A program made the translations under genes and the position numbers. 25,774 nucleotides of DNA. Source: CAZYAK01 sp964645935. GTDB taxonomy: Bacteria > Patescibacteriota > Gracilibacteria > Peribacterales > Peribacteraceae. Below, piece after piece: positions 6,313-15,008 of this stretch (position 1 is the stretch's first letter; each line of letters opens with the position of its first letter). The stretch is taken from positions 1 to 25,774 of the forward strand of contig CAZYAK010000016.1 in assembly GCA_964645935.1 (NCBI GenBank), written 5' to 3'. The notes below the pieces were generated by a model. That model was not told the DNA's origin. It saw only the letters and a list, made by a program, of their open reading frames with translations, and did not search any database.

Positions 6313-9180
6313 ATGGCAAACACACCCACAAACAGGTTCGATGATCCCAATTCGGTCGCGAGCATCGAGCAGATGTTCTCGGTGCTGCAGATCAAGCTTG
6401 GGCTTCCCGAAGCCGAGGAGATCGCCCGCAGCAGCACGGAGCAGCAGCAGGTCTTCGAACGCATCCTCGGTGCCGTGCGCGGCACCCGCGAGCGCGTCAA
6501 CGAGACGCAGCTGATCCGCGACATGGAGGGCGAGTGGACCCGGGAGATGCGCAGGCACGAGCAGGGCGGGGTGGGCGAGCGCGTCTCGCACGTGCAGGAC
6601 ACCGTGGTGCGCCTCGCGCTGCGCGCGCTCGGCCCGCAGCAGTTCCAGGCCGTGAATCGCATCGTGCAGGCGGTCGACCAGGACTTTACGCACGCGGGCG
6701 TGACGCGGACGCTGCGCGTCCGCGCGATGCTGCAGGCCAACGACGAGATCGGCGCCATGAACGTGGCGCAGCTGGCGGATCATCTCCTCGCCGGCAACGA
6801 GACGGATCTCACGAACTTCCTTCCGCGCGCCACCCGCCTGCCCACGAACCGCCGCGGTTTGGTCGCGTTCCTGAACGACCTGTACGAGGCGCTGGGCCGC
6901 GGCCCGCAGGAGCCGCTCTGTCCCGTGGTCCTCCCCGTCGCCGTCACGAACGCCGGCGCCATGCTCCTCACCGAGCTCAACAAGGCGCGGGACCAGCGGC
7001 TGCTCTTCACGGCGTACACGTACCTCCAGGAGTATCCCGACCTCATCAACGAGCTCCGTCCCGCGGCCTCCACGACGCTTCCGGGCCTGCGGAGCATGAA
7101 GACCGTGTCCACGGAGGTGCACCACCTCGAGCACGCCACCACCATCACCGTCCCGCGCACCGTGACGGGCATCCCCCCCAACGCCACGCACCAGCAGGTG
7201 GAGAACCGCCTGACCGCGATCGAGCGGGGCCTGGAGACCGAGTACAACGCCCTCGATCTGGCCGTCTCCGGCGCTCCCGAGGATCCCGGGCCGCCCATCG
7301 TCCCCGCCATCCGCCCCAACCCCGCCGCCGCGGAGGGCATCCGCCGCCGCATCGGCGGGCTGGAGACGCAGCAGGCCGCGCTGCAGGAGCTGATGGGGAA
7401 GCTCGAGGAGCTGGAGCACCCGATCACGCACCTCGCGCACGCGCTGCACGCGCTGCACGGCCCTCCGGTGAACTTCGATTTCCACCACGACACGCCCGCC
7501 CTCGAGGCGGTCCTCAACGCTTCCCACGATTGCGACCGCGCGAGGCTCCGGCTCAACATCAACTGCGGGCAGATCGTCGCCGAGGTCCGGGCCCGGTTCC
7601 CGGACATGAAGGAGGCGAGCGAATACACCGCCGACATCCGCACCGAGTCCTCGCGGACCGGCGCCATCCTCGAGGGTGACGTCGCCGCGCAGCGCATCAT
7701 CGAGCGCGGCCTCGCCCGCGAGGGCGTCCCGGCGGCGCAGGTGGAGGCGGTGGCGGGCATCACGCGCGCGCGCCTCGGCGAGACGCGGACCACGGCGCGC
7801 CAGGCCGAGCGCCAGGCCAACGCCCAGCTCCCCGCGGCCGTGAACGAGAGCACCGCCCGCGAGCAGTTCGACCGCGCCCGCCCCATTCCCGAATCCTTGG
7901 CCGAACAGGGCAAGGCTGCGGTGGTCGGCGGCGTGCTCATGAGCACGGCCGGCCCGGTGCTGGGCGAGGCGGTCAACCAGATCCTCCTCAGCTGGAAGAG
8001 CGGCCTCGGCTACGGCCTCGCCGGAGGACTCGGTGCGCTCGGCGGACATTTCGCCGGCAAGGGCATCGGCTCCCTCCTCGCGGATTCGGATATTCGCATG
8101 ACCCATGGAATCACTATCGGCACCGGCCTCGCCGTGGGCGGCTTGAGCGCCGCGGCGATCATCACGCTCGTGGGCATGACGATCACGACCGGCGGCCTCG
8201 GCGCCCTGGCCGTGGGAGGAGGCGTCGGCCTCGCGTACCTGTGGCGCTGGATCAACGACGGCCATCTCGGTGCCCGTGATCCCAAGACCGCCGAAGCCAT
8301 CCGCCAGTGGGCGCCGGCCATCGGCACGGCCGTCGGCGCGACGCTCGGCCTCACCGGCGCGCTGCTCTACACGGGCGTCCAGCTCGCCACCCTCGGCCCC
8401 ACCCTGGCCACCCTGGCCACGGCGGCCGGAACCAACCTGGTGGCCCGCGGCCTGTTCCACTACCTCGTCGAGAAGGGGATGCGCGCGGGCGGCGCTTCGG
8501 AACGCACCATCGAGACCTGGCGCCAGCGCTTCGCCACCGGCGGCACCGTCGTCGGTGGACTCGCTGGCGGCTTGGCGAGCGGCGGGCTCGGATTGGTGGG
8601 CGTGGGCCTGGGCGCCGTGGCCGGCTGGCTGTTCCGGAAGGCCAAGCCCTCCGCGGAGGCCAGCGCCTACGAGCAGTACAAGCGCAACATCCTGGAGGAG
8701 GTGGACATCCAGGAGACCGACAGCATCGAGACCATGGATACCGACGATCTGAGCGCCAAATACTTCCAGCTGCGCCTCCTCGCCACCGACTACCGTCCGG
8801 AGGGCGGCAACACCGCGGAGCACCCCGGCCGCCTGCAGCCCACGCCCGACATCATCCGCATGCTTACGCGCATGCACGCCACCCTCGTGGAGCGCAACGC
8901 GGACCACCTGCTCACGATTGCGGGTCCGGAGAGCGGCGCCGCCGCGGGCGCTCCCGTCAACCGCCAGGACCTGCTCCGGCGCGCCGACGAGGGTCTGGCC
9001 ACCGAGTACGGCGACTACATCGGGGAAACCGCCAACGTGGAGATGGCCCGCGACATCACCGAGCGCGCCTACCAGGAGATTCGCGAGCTGCACGCCCGCC
9101 AGACCGAGGACCCGGAGACCGGCGACTCCATGTGGGCCAAGTTCACCCGCTGGCGCAAGAAGAAGGGCAAGACCCGCTGA
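6313..9180 (+). CDS. Large unknown protein with Gly-rich multi-pass membrane domain
   Basis: The product has 955 residues. Residues 1-530 are soluble-looking and helical: an N-terminal region (SIEQMFSVLQIKLGLPEAEE), several Arg/Glu-rich helices, a Pro-rich patch near 325-340, and a coiled-coil-like stretch (LETQQAALQELMGKLEELEH). Residues ~535-778 form a Gly/Ala-rich hydrophobic domain with about six to eight candidate membrane segments (for example GLGYGLAGGLGALGGHFAG, ALAVGGGVGLAYLWRWI and GLGLVGVGLGAVAGWLF). Residues 780-955 are again soluble and charged and end in KFTRWRKKKGKTR. There is no signal peptide. Gly-zipper-like membrane segments occur in pore-forming and membrane-remodelling proteins, but no family is recognised. 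The gene is a single transcription unit with its own leaderless promoter and a strong terminator just downstream. Long open frames on the opposite strand are a by-product of GC-rich codon use. Confidence 0.88.
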   Translation: MANTPTNRFDDPNSVASIEQMFSVLQIKLGLPEAEEIARSSTEQQQVFERILGAVRGTRERVNETQLIRDMEGEWTREMRRHEQGGVGERVSHVQDTVVRLALRALGPQQFQAVNRIVQAVDQDFTHAGVTRTLRVRAMLQANDEIGAMNVAQLADHLLAGNETDLTNFLPRATRLPTNRRGLVAFLNDLYEALGRGPQEPLCPVVLPVAVTNAGAMLLTELNKARDQRLLFTAYTYLQEYPDLINELRPAASTTLPGLRSMKTVSTEVHHLEHATTITVPRTVTGIPPNATHQQVENRLTAIERGLETEYNALDLAVSGAPEDPGPPIVPAIRPNPAAAEGIRRRIGGLETQQAALQELMGKLEELEHPITHLAHALHALHGPPVNFDFHHDTPALEAVLNASHDCDRARLRLNINCGQIVAEVRARFPDMKEASEYTADIRTESSRTGAILEGDVAAQRIIERGLAREGVPAAQVEAVAGITRARLGETRTTARQAERQANAQLPAAVNESTAREQFDRARPIPESLAEQGKAAVVGGVLMSTAGPVLGEAVNQILLSWKSGLGYGLAGGLGALGGHFAGKGIGSLLADSDIRMTHGITIGTGLAVGGLSAAAIITLVGMTITTGGLGALAVGGGVGLAYLWRWINDGHLGARDPKTAEAIRQWAPAIGTAVGATLGLTGALLYTGVQLATLGPTLATLATAAGTNLVARGLFHYLVEKGMRAGGASERTIETWRQRFATGGTVVGGLAGGLASGGLGLVGVGLGAVAGWLFRKAKPSAEASAYEQYKRNILEEVDIQETDSIETMDTDDLSAKYFQLRLLATDYRPEGGNTAEHPGRLQPTPDIIRMLTRMHATLVERNADHLLTIAGPESGAAAGAPVNRQDLLRRADEGLATEYGDYIGETANVEMARDITERAYQEIRELHARQTEDPETGDSMWAKFTRWRKKKGKTR

Positions 9181-9195
9181 TCTCGCATTCCTTTG

Positions 9196-9222
9196 GCGCC
9201 CGGCGACAGCCGGGCGCTTTTT
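9196..9222 (+). terminator. Intrinsic terminator after the 6313 gene
   Basis: A perfect 9-bp stem (GCGCCCGGC / GCCGGGCGC) with a GACA loop is followed by five T. It lies 15 bases after the TGA of the 6313-9180 gene. Confidence 0.95.
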
Positions 9223-9234
9223 GGTGGGCACCGC

Positions 9235-9896
9235 ATGCCCGCACGCTCGCGTCCCGGGGATCCCGCCGCCTCCCGCGATGCCGACCGCGACGCTCCGGGC
9301 ATGAAGAACCGCCAGCGGGAGATCACCGGATTCCCGGAGAGCGGACGCACGGAGGTCGAACGCGCGCACGACGCCGAACACCGAGCCCGCATTGACGCGC
9401 TGCTCGCCGAGTCTGCCCGCTTGTTCGGCTGGAAGACGCTCTCTGGAACGCGGAGACCGTGCTGCCCGCGCGCGCCATTCCTGCATCATCCTCTGGAAGT
9501 GCCTCAAGTCCCACCTGGCCGCGCTGCAGCTGTGGAGGAGCGGGTATTGGCGCGAGCTCCCAGCTCCTGCGGCCGCTCCTGGAATCCGCGGCCGTGGCGC
9601 TCTCCCTGCGGGACAAGCCGGAGGCGGTTGCGGGCTATCGAGGCGGTCAGCGTTCTCTCTACGGCAAAGCCCTGGACGAGGTGTATCGCATCGTGCCGAG
9701 TTTCAAGGAGTAGTGTGCCCTCTTCTCCGAGGGATACATTCATCCCGGGCCAGGCAGCGGCACCGCCCATACGCGGCACCTGCTCGAGTTCGTCCGGCTG
9801 GCCGCGGATGCGGGCATCGACCTCACGAAGAGGGACGGCCGTTTGCGGGAATTGCTGGGACAACTGGAAGACCACGCGCGCGGCGCGACGACCTGA
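9235..9896 (+). pseudogene. Decayed gene with several frameshifts and an in-frame stop
   Basis: No single frame is intact, but protein-like segments follow one another across frames. Frame 1, about 9301-9440, gives ITGFPESGRTEVERAHDAEH and AESARLFGW. Frame 3 then gives EDALWNAETVLPARAI. Frame 2, about 9475-9550, gives SCIILWKCLKSHLAALQLW. Frame 3 again, about 9555-9710, gives SQLLRPLLESAAVALSLRD and ALDEVYRIVPSFKE. After a TAG at 9711 the same frame continues through LFSEGYIHPGPG and LLEFVRLAADAGIDL to the TGA at 9894. The reconstructed protein would be about 200 residues and vaguely resembles helical proteins of the DUF5677 kind; this is a weak guess. At least three frameshifts plus a stop make sequencing error unlikely. 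The start could be the ATG at 9235 or 9301. Confidence 0.65.
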
Positions 9897-9920
9897 GGGT
9901 CCATCCGTTCCCCGATCTCG

Positions 9921-9950
9921 AAAACGGCCCGCCCTCGCGGGGCGGGCCGT
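9921..9950 (-). terminator. Intrinsic terminator for the minus-strand membrane-protein operon
   Basis: An 11-bp perfect stem (ACGGCCCGCCC / GGGCGGGCCGT) with a 5-base loop is followed on the minus strand by TTTTC. It lies just downstream of the stop codon at 9966-9968. On the plus strand it also lies after the decayed gene, but it has no T-tract in that direction. Confidence 0.85.
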
Positions 9951-9965
9951 GGCGCACGGAAGGTG

Positions 9966-12900
9966 TCAGGTGCGGTCGGCGGCGACGCGCTCCAGCGAGT
10001 CGCGAAGGATTGGCTGGGCGGCCGGCGTGGCCGGGTCGGCCACCGGGGCGGCGGGCGGGGCAGGCAAGGCTCCTCCGCGGGCGGCCTCGCCCACGCCCAG
10101 GGTCTGCAAGCCCTGGATGATGACGCGCAGCGCCGCGGGCTGGTAGTGCGGCAGGCGGCGGAGGTCGGCGCGGTTGAGCGCGGGCGGAGGCGGCGGGGCG
10201 GCGGCGATGCCCGCCGTGCCGGCCGCGTGGTAGCGGCGGTACCAGGAGAGCTCAGTCTTCTCGCCGATCTTGAGCATGCGTGCCTGGAGCTCCGGGATGA
10301 TAGCCGCAGCGGGCGGCGCCAGCGGGGGCGTGTGGTTGATCAGCAGGTACGCGCGCATCAGGCGGCCGGTCGCGGCCAGTGCGGCGTTGCCGCCGGCGGC
10401 CGTGTCGTAGTCGAGGCCATTGAGATTGGCGACGGAGATGTCGTCCTTGAGGGCGTCTTGGATGGTGTCCACGGCGTCGAGGCGGCCGTAGTAGCCCAGC
10501 GACACGTTGTCGGCGCTGGCGATGGGGCCCATCGTGCTCGTGAAGAGGTTGCCCATGAACGTGTCGAGGTTGCGCATCTCCGTGGGCGAGAGCACGCGGT
10601 CCGCGAGGCGCTCGGAGAGGACGTGATTGCCGTTGGTGCGGTGGTCTGTGATGAAGGCGAGGAGGAGCTCCGTGCTCACCTGCGTGGCGAACATCCGCTC
10701 GCGCTCGTCGACGCGCTCCGCGAAGGTGGCGTTCTGGCGCAGGCCGTTCATCACGCCGGTGATGGCGGTCGCGCGGTCGGGGAAGCGGGGAGCGCCCACG
10801 AGCGTGCTGCCGGGCGCGTCCACCATGCGCTCGGCCGTGCGGCGGATGTTGCGGTCATCCGCGCCGATGCCGCCCAGGCCGCCGCGGTCGCGCATGCGGT
10901 CGAACTGCTGCTTGTAGAAGGTGACGCGGCCGCGTAGGTGGTCGAAACCCTGCGCGTTGAGGCTGCGCAGCGGGCCGAAGGTGCGGAAGCTGTCGGCGTT
11001 GAGGAACGTGAGGACGTCGTTGAGGTTGCGCGGCTCGTAGAAGCGGCCGTCCAGGCGGATGAGGTTGTTGAAGCCGCGGATGATGTCCGTGCCGCCGCGC
11101 AGCAGCCGGTCCAGCATGCCATTGGCGTCGGCTACGGCGGGCGGCGGCAGCACCGCGAGGATCTGCCGGTCGATGATCTCGGCCGTGAGCGGGTGCGACG
11201 AGCTGCCGTGCGCCGCCACCATCACGTAGTACTTCAGGCGCTCCAGCGCCAGGTGCACCTCCCTGAGCGGCTTGTTGTGCGGCGCGTCCACCAGGGCGAC
11301 GATCTCCGCGACGCGCATCTGCACGCGTGTGCTGGAGGCGGCGTTGAGGATGCCGTGGGCCACCATGTTGCCGCGCCACTCGGTGAAGCCCAGAACGAGC
11401 TGGTTCTTGAACGCCGTGCGTTCGGCGGCCAGATTGACGGCGTCGACGATGGGCGTGGTGTTGCCGAGCGTGTAGAGTCCGCGTTCCCGCAGGCGGCGGG
11501 GCGAGCCCAGGAGGTCCGAGGTCTGCGAGGTGTCCACCTGGAAGCGCTCGCGCTCGGGGGTCTCCATCATGCTGCCGATCACCTGCGCGAAGTTCTGCTG
11601 GCTGAGCGGCGGGGTCTGGGCCATGAGGTGGCCGCGGCCGATGATGCGCAGCACCTCGGCGCGCAGCGGGCCCGCGATGTCCAGGTACGAGGGGGCGGGG
11701 TTCGTGGGCGTCGCCATGTCGCGGCGCGCCTTCTCGATGCGCTGCACCACCTCGCGGTTGGCGGGATCCTGCGCGCCGGTGACGAAGAAGAAGCTCGTGA
11801 TGGCGCGCGTCACCTGCGGGCTGGAATTGCGCATGTACGCGCTCACCGCGGCGGCGTTGTAGCCGCGGCGCTGGCAGATGCCCCCGCGGCCGTTCTCGCC
11901 GAAGAGCTCCAGGTGGAGCTGGCTGCCGGGCGGGGCCGTGAAGGTGTAGCCGCCGGCCTCGGTGCGAAATCCCGCCGCGATGTTTCCGAGCTTGGCCTCG
12001 GCCAGCGCCGTGAACGCCACGGACGCGGGATAGATCCGCTCGAAGGCGCGCTGGTCGAAGAACTTGTGCATCACGGCCAGCTCCCGCAGGAGGCGGTCGC
12101 CCTCGGGCGGGCCCATCACGTTGAGGCGGCGCAGGCCGTTTTGGGCGAGGTTCCCCAAAATGTTGACGCCGCGCTGGCCCATGCCGGCCATGTCGTTGAG
12201 CGCATTGTCGTTGCCCTGGATGAGGCGCATGTAGAGGTACGTGCCCACGAGGCCCGTCGGGACCCAGCTGTAAGGGATGAGCCCGAGGAACTTGCCGTCG
12301 GACTTCCAGGCCTTCCACATCACGTACGCGAAGAGGCCGCCGACCGCGAACTGCTGCCAGGGCTCCATGCGCTCGAAGTTGTCCATGAGCGTGCGGCTGG
12401 TGCGCGCGAGGGTGTTGCGGGTCTCATCGTTGATGCGGCGGAGATCCTCCTGGCTCTTCAGCTTCACCTCCTGCTGCTCGCGCTCCTGCTTCTCGCGCAT
12501 GTCGGCCACGGCGTTGATGCGCGTGGTGNNNNNNNNNNNNNNNNNNNNNNNNNNNNNNNNNNNNNNNNNNNNNNNNNNNNNNNNNNNNNNNNNNNNNNNN
12601 NNNNNNNNNNNNNNNNNNNNNNNNNNNNGCGCGGGCCGGGGCGGCCGCGACGTTGGCGCCGAGGAGGAGCATCTGGGCGTCCAGCAGGTCCTGGATCTCG
12701 GCGGGGCGCAGCTGGGCGTGAATGTCGGTGCGCGCATTGGGCAGGGCCAGGTACGTGTCGATGTTCGCGGCGCGCAGTGCGGCGATCACGGTGCCTGGCG
12801 GCGGTGCCCCGGCCGTCCGCGTCGTGAAGATCGGATGCGGGGGAGCCGCGGTACGTACGGACTCGGGAATCTGCCCATGCAGGAACTTCACAAACTCCAC

Positions 12901-13233
12901 CTTGCGCTCCTGCTCGGACATGTTCGCCAGGACCTCCCGCGGTCCGATGGGGCCGCTGGGCAGCGCGCCGGTGCGCGCGGTGTCCACGAGGAGCGTCTGG
13001 CGGAATCCCTCCACCCACTGGGCGGGGTCGTTCATCTTGGCGCGCGTCACCTCGTCCACGTCGCGGCCCGTGATGCGGTTGATCGCCCCCTCGAAGAACC
13101 GGCGGATGCTGAGATCCATGGCATCGATGCGCGTGCTGATGCGGTCCGGACCCGTCGGGAGCGATGAAAAGGCGCACAGGCGCGATTCCTTGCCCGAGGG
13201 GCGGGGGCCGGCGGAGGGGGGACGGGTACGCAT
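9966..13233 (-). CDS. Very large unknown membrane-associated protein, split by an assembly gap
   Basis: Two reading frames flank the gap at 12529-12628 and join into one gene of more than 1050 residues. The frames are offset, as expected if the 100 N do not reflect the true gap length. The N-terminal part (13233-12629) has a basic Pro/Ser-rich start and then MDLSIRRFFEGAINRITG, which could be an alternative start. After the gap come a charged coiled coil (DMREKQEREQQEVKLKS), two likely membrane helices (WQQFAVGGLFAYVMW and WVPTGLVGTYLYMRLI) and about 750 soluble residues ending in a Pro/Ala-rich tail and LERVAADRT. No enzyme motif was recognised. It starts 17 bases after the stop of the 13251-14504 gene, so the two form an operon. 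There is no Shine-Dalgarno, and a terminator follows. Confidence 0.82.
12529..12628. other. Scaffold gap (100 N) inside the large membrane-protein gene
   Basis: Exactly 100 N, a conventional placeholder for unknown distance. Both flanks are coding on the minus strand and belong to the same gene. No shared k-mer is visible at the two edges. Confidence 0.97.
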
Positions 13234-13250
13234 GGCTATAGAAGGAAGGG

Positions 13251-14504
13251 TCAGTGGTGGCCGCCGGCGTCATGGCCTCCGCCGCCGTTCTTGCTGGCGA
13301 GCAGGCGGGAGAGGCCGTAGAGGCCGAGTCCGATGGCGGGACCGAAGACCAGGCCGGAGGTGAGCACGGTTCCGCCGGTAAGAGCGGCAATCATCGCGCC
13401 GGCCGCGCCGCCGAGGTACATGGCCTTGGCGCCGTCGGAAGCCAGGAGCTGGCCGGTGCGCGTCAGGATGTTGGGCTGGCCGTGGCCGTCGCCAAACACG
13501 AAGGTGCCCACGCGCCCGGGGATGCTGCCGAGAAAGCTGCCCGCGCGGCCGAGCACGCCGGTCGCGCCGCTCAGCACGCGCTCGCCCCCGCCCACCACCT
13601 TGCCGAACAGCTTGCCCACCATGCCCATCGCGCCGCCGATCATGTCGGTCGGCAACGTGAGGCCTTCCCACACGTGACCGGCGAACCCGGTGCGCGGGAC
13701 GTTGCGACCGCGCGCGCGCTGGAACCCCACGCGCAGCTTGCCGAGGAGCCACAGGGCGCCGACTCCGCCGGCGCCGGCCACGAGCGCGGTGCCCAGCCAC
13801 GGGACGGCGGCGGCGAGGCCGGGGCCCACGTACGGCGTGTTGGCGATGATGTTGGTCGTGAGCCACGAGCCCGCTTGGGTGAGAGCCGTGCCGGTCGCGG
13901 CCCAGGCGGGGCCGACGTAGTTCTGGATCACGCTTCCCGCCCATGTGCCGTTGAGCCACGTCGGCATCGTCGGCGTCGTGGCGTACGCGGCGGTGAGCCC
14001 GAGCACGCCCATGCCGAGCGCGGCGCCGCCCACCACGGCGGTCTTGGTGGTGGGATCCCAACCGTGGTCGCCCTCGGTATCCGTGTCGTCGCCGGGCGTG
14101 CCTTCCAGGACCGCGCTGCTGAAGCGTCGAGTCTCCTTGCGCTCGGGGGAGGTCTTCTTGCGCTTCTCCGCCGTCTTGCCGCCTTCCGCGTTCTCGCGTG
14201 TCTCGCGGCTCTCCGCCGAGACGGGGGCGGCATCGAGCCGGGCATCGGGGCGCGAAGAGTCGGGCGTCGCGGCAGGCGCGGGAGCCGGTGCGCGGAGGGG
14301 GGCCGCCGGGGCATCGGGTTCCTTTAGCGCGTCCAGACCTCCAAGCAGCGCGTCCACGCGTCCGCGGTGCGCCTGCGTCCCCCCGTGAACCTTGCGGTAC
14401 GCGGCATCCTGCGTCCGCGCGCGCTCGGCACGGCGACGCTCGTCGTCGTGTTCGGCGTTGTGGTCGGGGCCGGTACGGGTATTATTTTGGGTCGGGACGT
14501 ACAT
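13251..14504 (-). CDS. Unknown multi-pass membrane protein with charged N-terminus and Gly/His tail
   Basis: The ATG at 14504 is chosen because it is the first ATG after a TACAAT box at 14532-14537; it gives 417 residues. Longer upstream frames would extend into a divergent gene. Residues 1-150 are hydrophilic and low in order (Arg, Glu, Asp, Pro, Ala; for example KRKKTSPERKETRRF). From ~153 onward there are several hydrophobic segments: AVVGGAALGMGVLGLTAAY, LGTALVAGAGGVGALWLLG, and a final pair around 361-401 (GGAAGAMIAALTGG, GLVFGPAIGLGLYGL). The C-terminus is GGGGHDAGGHH, a possible metal-binding tail. Its Gly-rich membrane segments resemble in style those of the 6313-9180 protein. It is the first gene of an operon with the 9966-13233 gene. 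Not recognised as a known family. Confidence 0.82.
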   Translation of the reverse strand: MYVPTQNNTRTGPDHNAEHDDERRRAERARTQDAAYRKVHGGTQAHRGRVDALLGGLDALKEPDAPAAPLRAPAPAPAATPDSSRPDARLDAAPVSAESRETRENAEGGKTAEKRKKTSPERKETRRFSSAVLEGTPGDDTDTEGDHGWDPTTKTAVVGGAALGMGVLGLTAAYATTPTMPTWLNGTWAGSVIQNYVGPAWAATGTALTQAGSWLTTNIIANTPYVGPGLAAAVPWLGTALVAGAGGVGALWLLGKLRVGFQRARGRNVPRTGFAGHVWEGLTLPTDMIGGAMGMVGKLFGKVVGGGERVLSGATGVLGRAGSFLGSIPGRVGTFVFGDGHGQPNILTRTGQLLASDGAKAMYLGGAAGAMIAALTGGTVLTSGLVFGPAIGLGLYGLSRLLASKNGGGGHDAGGHH

Positions 14505-14531
14505 GTCGTGTGTGTTTCGAGAAATCACACC

Positions 14532-14537
14532 ATTGTA
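14532..14537 (-). promoter_or_regulatory. -10 box (TACAAT) for the 14504 gene
   Basis: The minus strand reads CGGGTACAAT, 27 bases before the ATG at 14504. The leader would be about 20 bases and shows no Shine-Dalgarno. It is divergent from the promoter at 14601-14628. Confidence 0.6.
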
Positions 14538-14600
14538 CCCGAAAATGTCCTTTCCGGGAAGTCTCATACAGTGCTTCCGAAGCGGGTTCGCTCTCCGGTA

Positions 14601-14628
14601 TTGCAAAAAAACAAAAAAATAGTATAAT
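14601..14628 (+). promoter_or_regulatory. -35/-10 promoter for the 14637 operon
   Basis: TTGCAA (14601-14606), a 16-base spacer and a perfect TATAAT (14623-14628) lie in an A-rich stretch. The ATG is 8 bases beyond the -10, so transcription should start one or two bases before it (leaderless). The paralogous operon at 17131 has TTGCAG-17-TACAAT. Confidence 0.8.
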
Positions 14629-14636
14629 AGTAAAAA

Positions 14637-15008
14637 ATGACACACCAAACGCAGCTGAAGCCGGCTCCGCCGATCAACACGTTCCCGCCGGACGCGCCGG
14701 AATGGCTGTACCAGGAGATCATGCGTCACATCGAGCCGGACCTCCTGCTCGAGCGGCTTCCTCGTCTGGATGCCCAATACGCGGGCGAGACGTTGGACCA
14801 GCGTGTGGAACGCATGCAGTACTACGAGCGTGCCTTCGCGCTCTTCGACCAGATCTCTGCGGACATCTCCGCCATGATCGCGCGCGACGCGCGCCGCCTC
14901 AAGGACGAGGCGCGAGGCGAGATCCGTCGTCGCGAGGGCCAGGAGCACGGACAGGAGCTCAAGCGCATCGAGGACATCATTGCTTCCCGCATCGCGACCG
15001 ACGCATGA
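14637..15008 (+). CDS. Small helical protein, copy 1 of a duplicated pair
   Basis: The 123-residue product is a clear paralogue of the 17131-17496 product. Both have PEW[LV]Y-x-EIMRHIEP followed by a Leu-rich LP-x-L and [QR]YAGE, then YERAF-x-x-FD and a charged helical C-terminus. Roughly 40-45% of positions match by eye. The N-terminus is Pro-rich and the remainder probably forms helices and a coiled coil (LKDEARGEIRRREGQEHGQE). No signal peptide or membrane segment is seen. The start follows a -10 box by 8 bases. The stop overlaps the next start (ATGA), so the two genes are translationally coupled and their products probably act together. Family and function unknown. Confidence 0.9.
   Translation: MTHQTQLKPAPPINTFPPDAPEWLYQEIMRHIEPDLLLERLPRLDAQYAGETLDQRVERMQYYERAFALFDQISADISAMIARDARRLKDEARGEIRRREGQEHGQELKRIEDIIASRIATDA

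Noticed and set aside
5833..9507. 1224-codon open frame on the minus strand
   Set aside because: It lies opposite the 6313-9180 gene, which has a promoter, a terminator and protein-like composition. The minus frame reads as Arg/Gly/Ala/Val/His-rich sequence without domains, typical of antisense frames in GC-rich DNA.
10938..12827. 629-codon open frame on the plus strand
   Set aside because: It crosses the N gap and is antisense to the 9966-13233 gene; its composition is Val/Ala/Glu/Arg/His low complexity, with no promoter or domains.
14198..15004. N-terminal extension of the 15005 gene
   Set aside because: The upstream open frame runs antisense to the 14504 gene and out of frame through the 14637 gene; the ATGA overlap start matches the paralogous operon.
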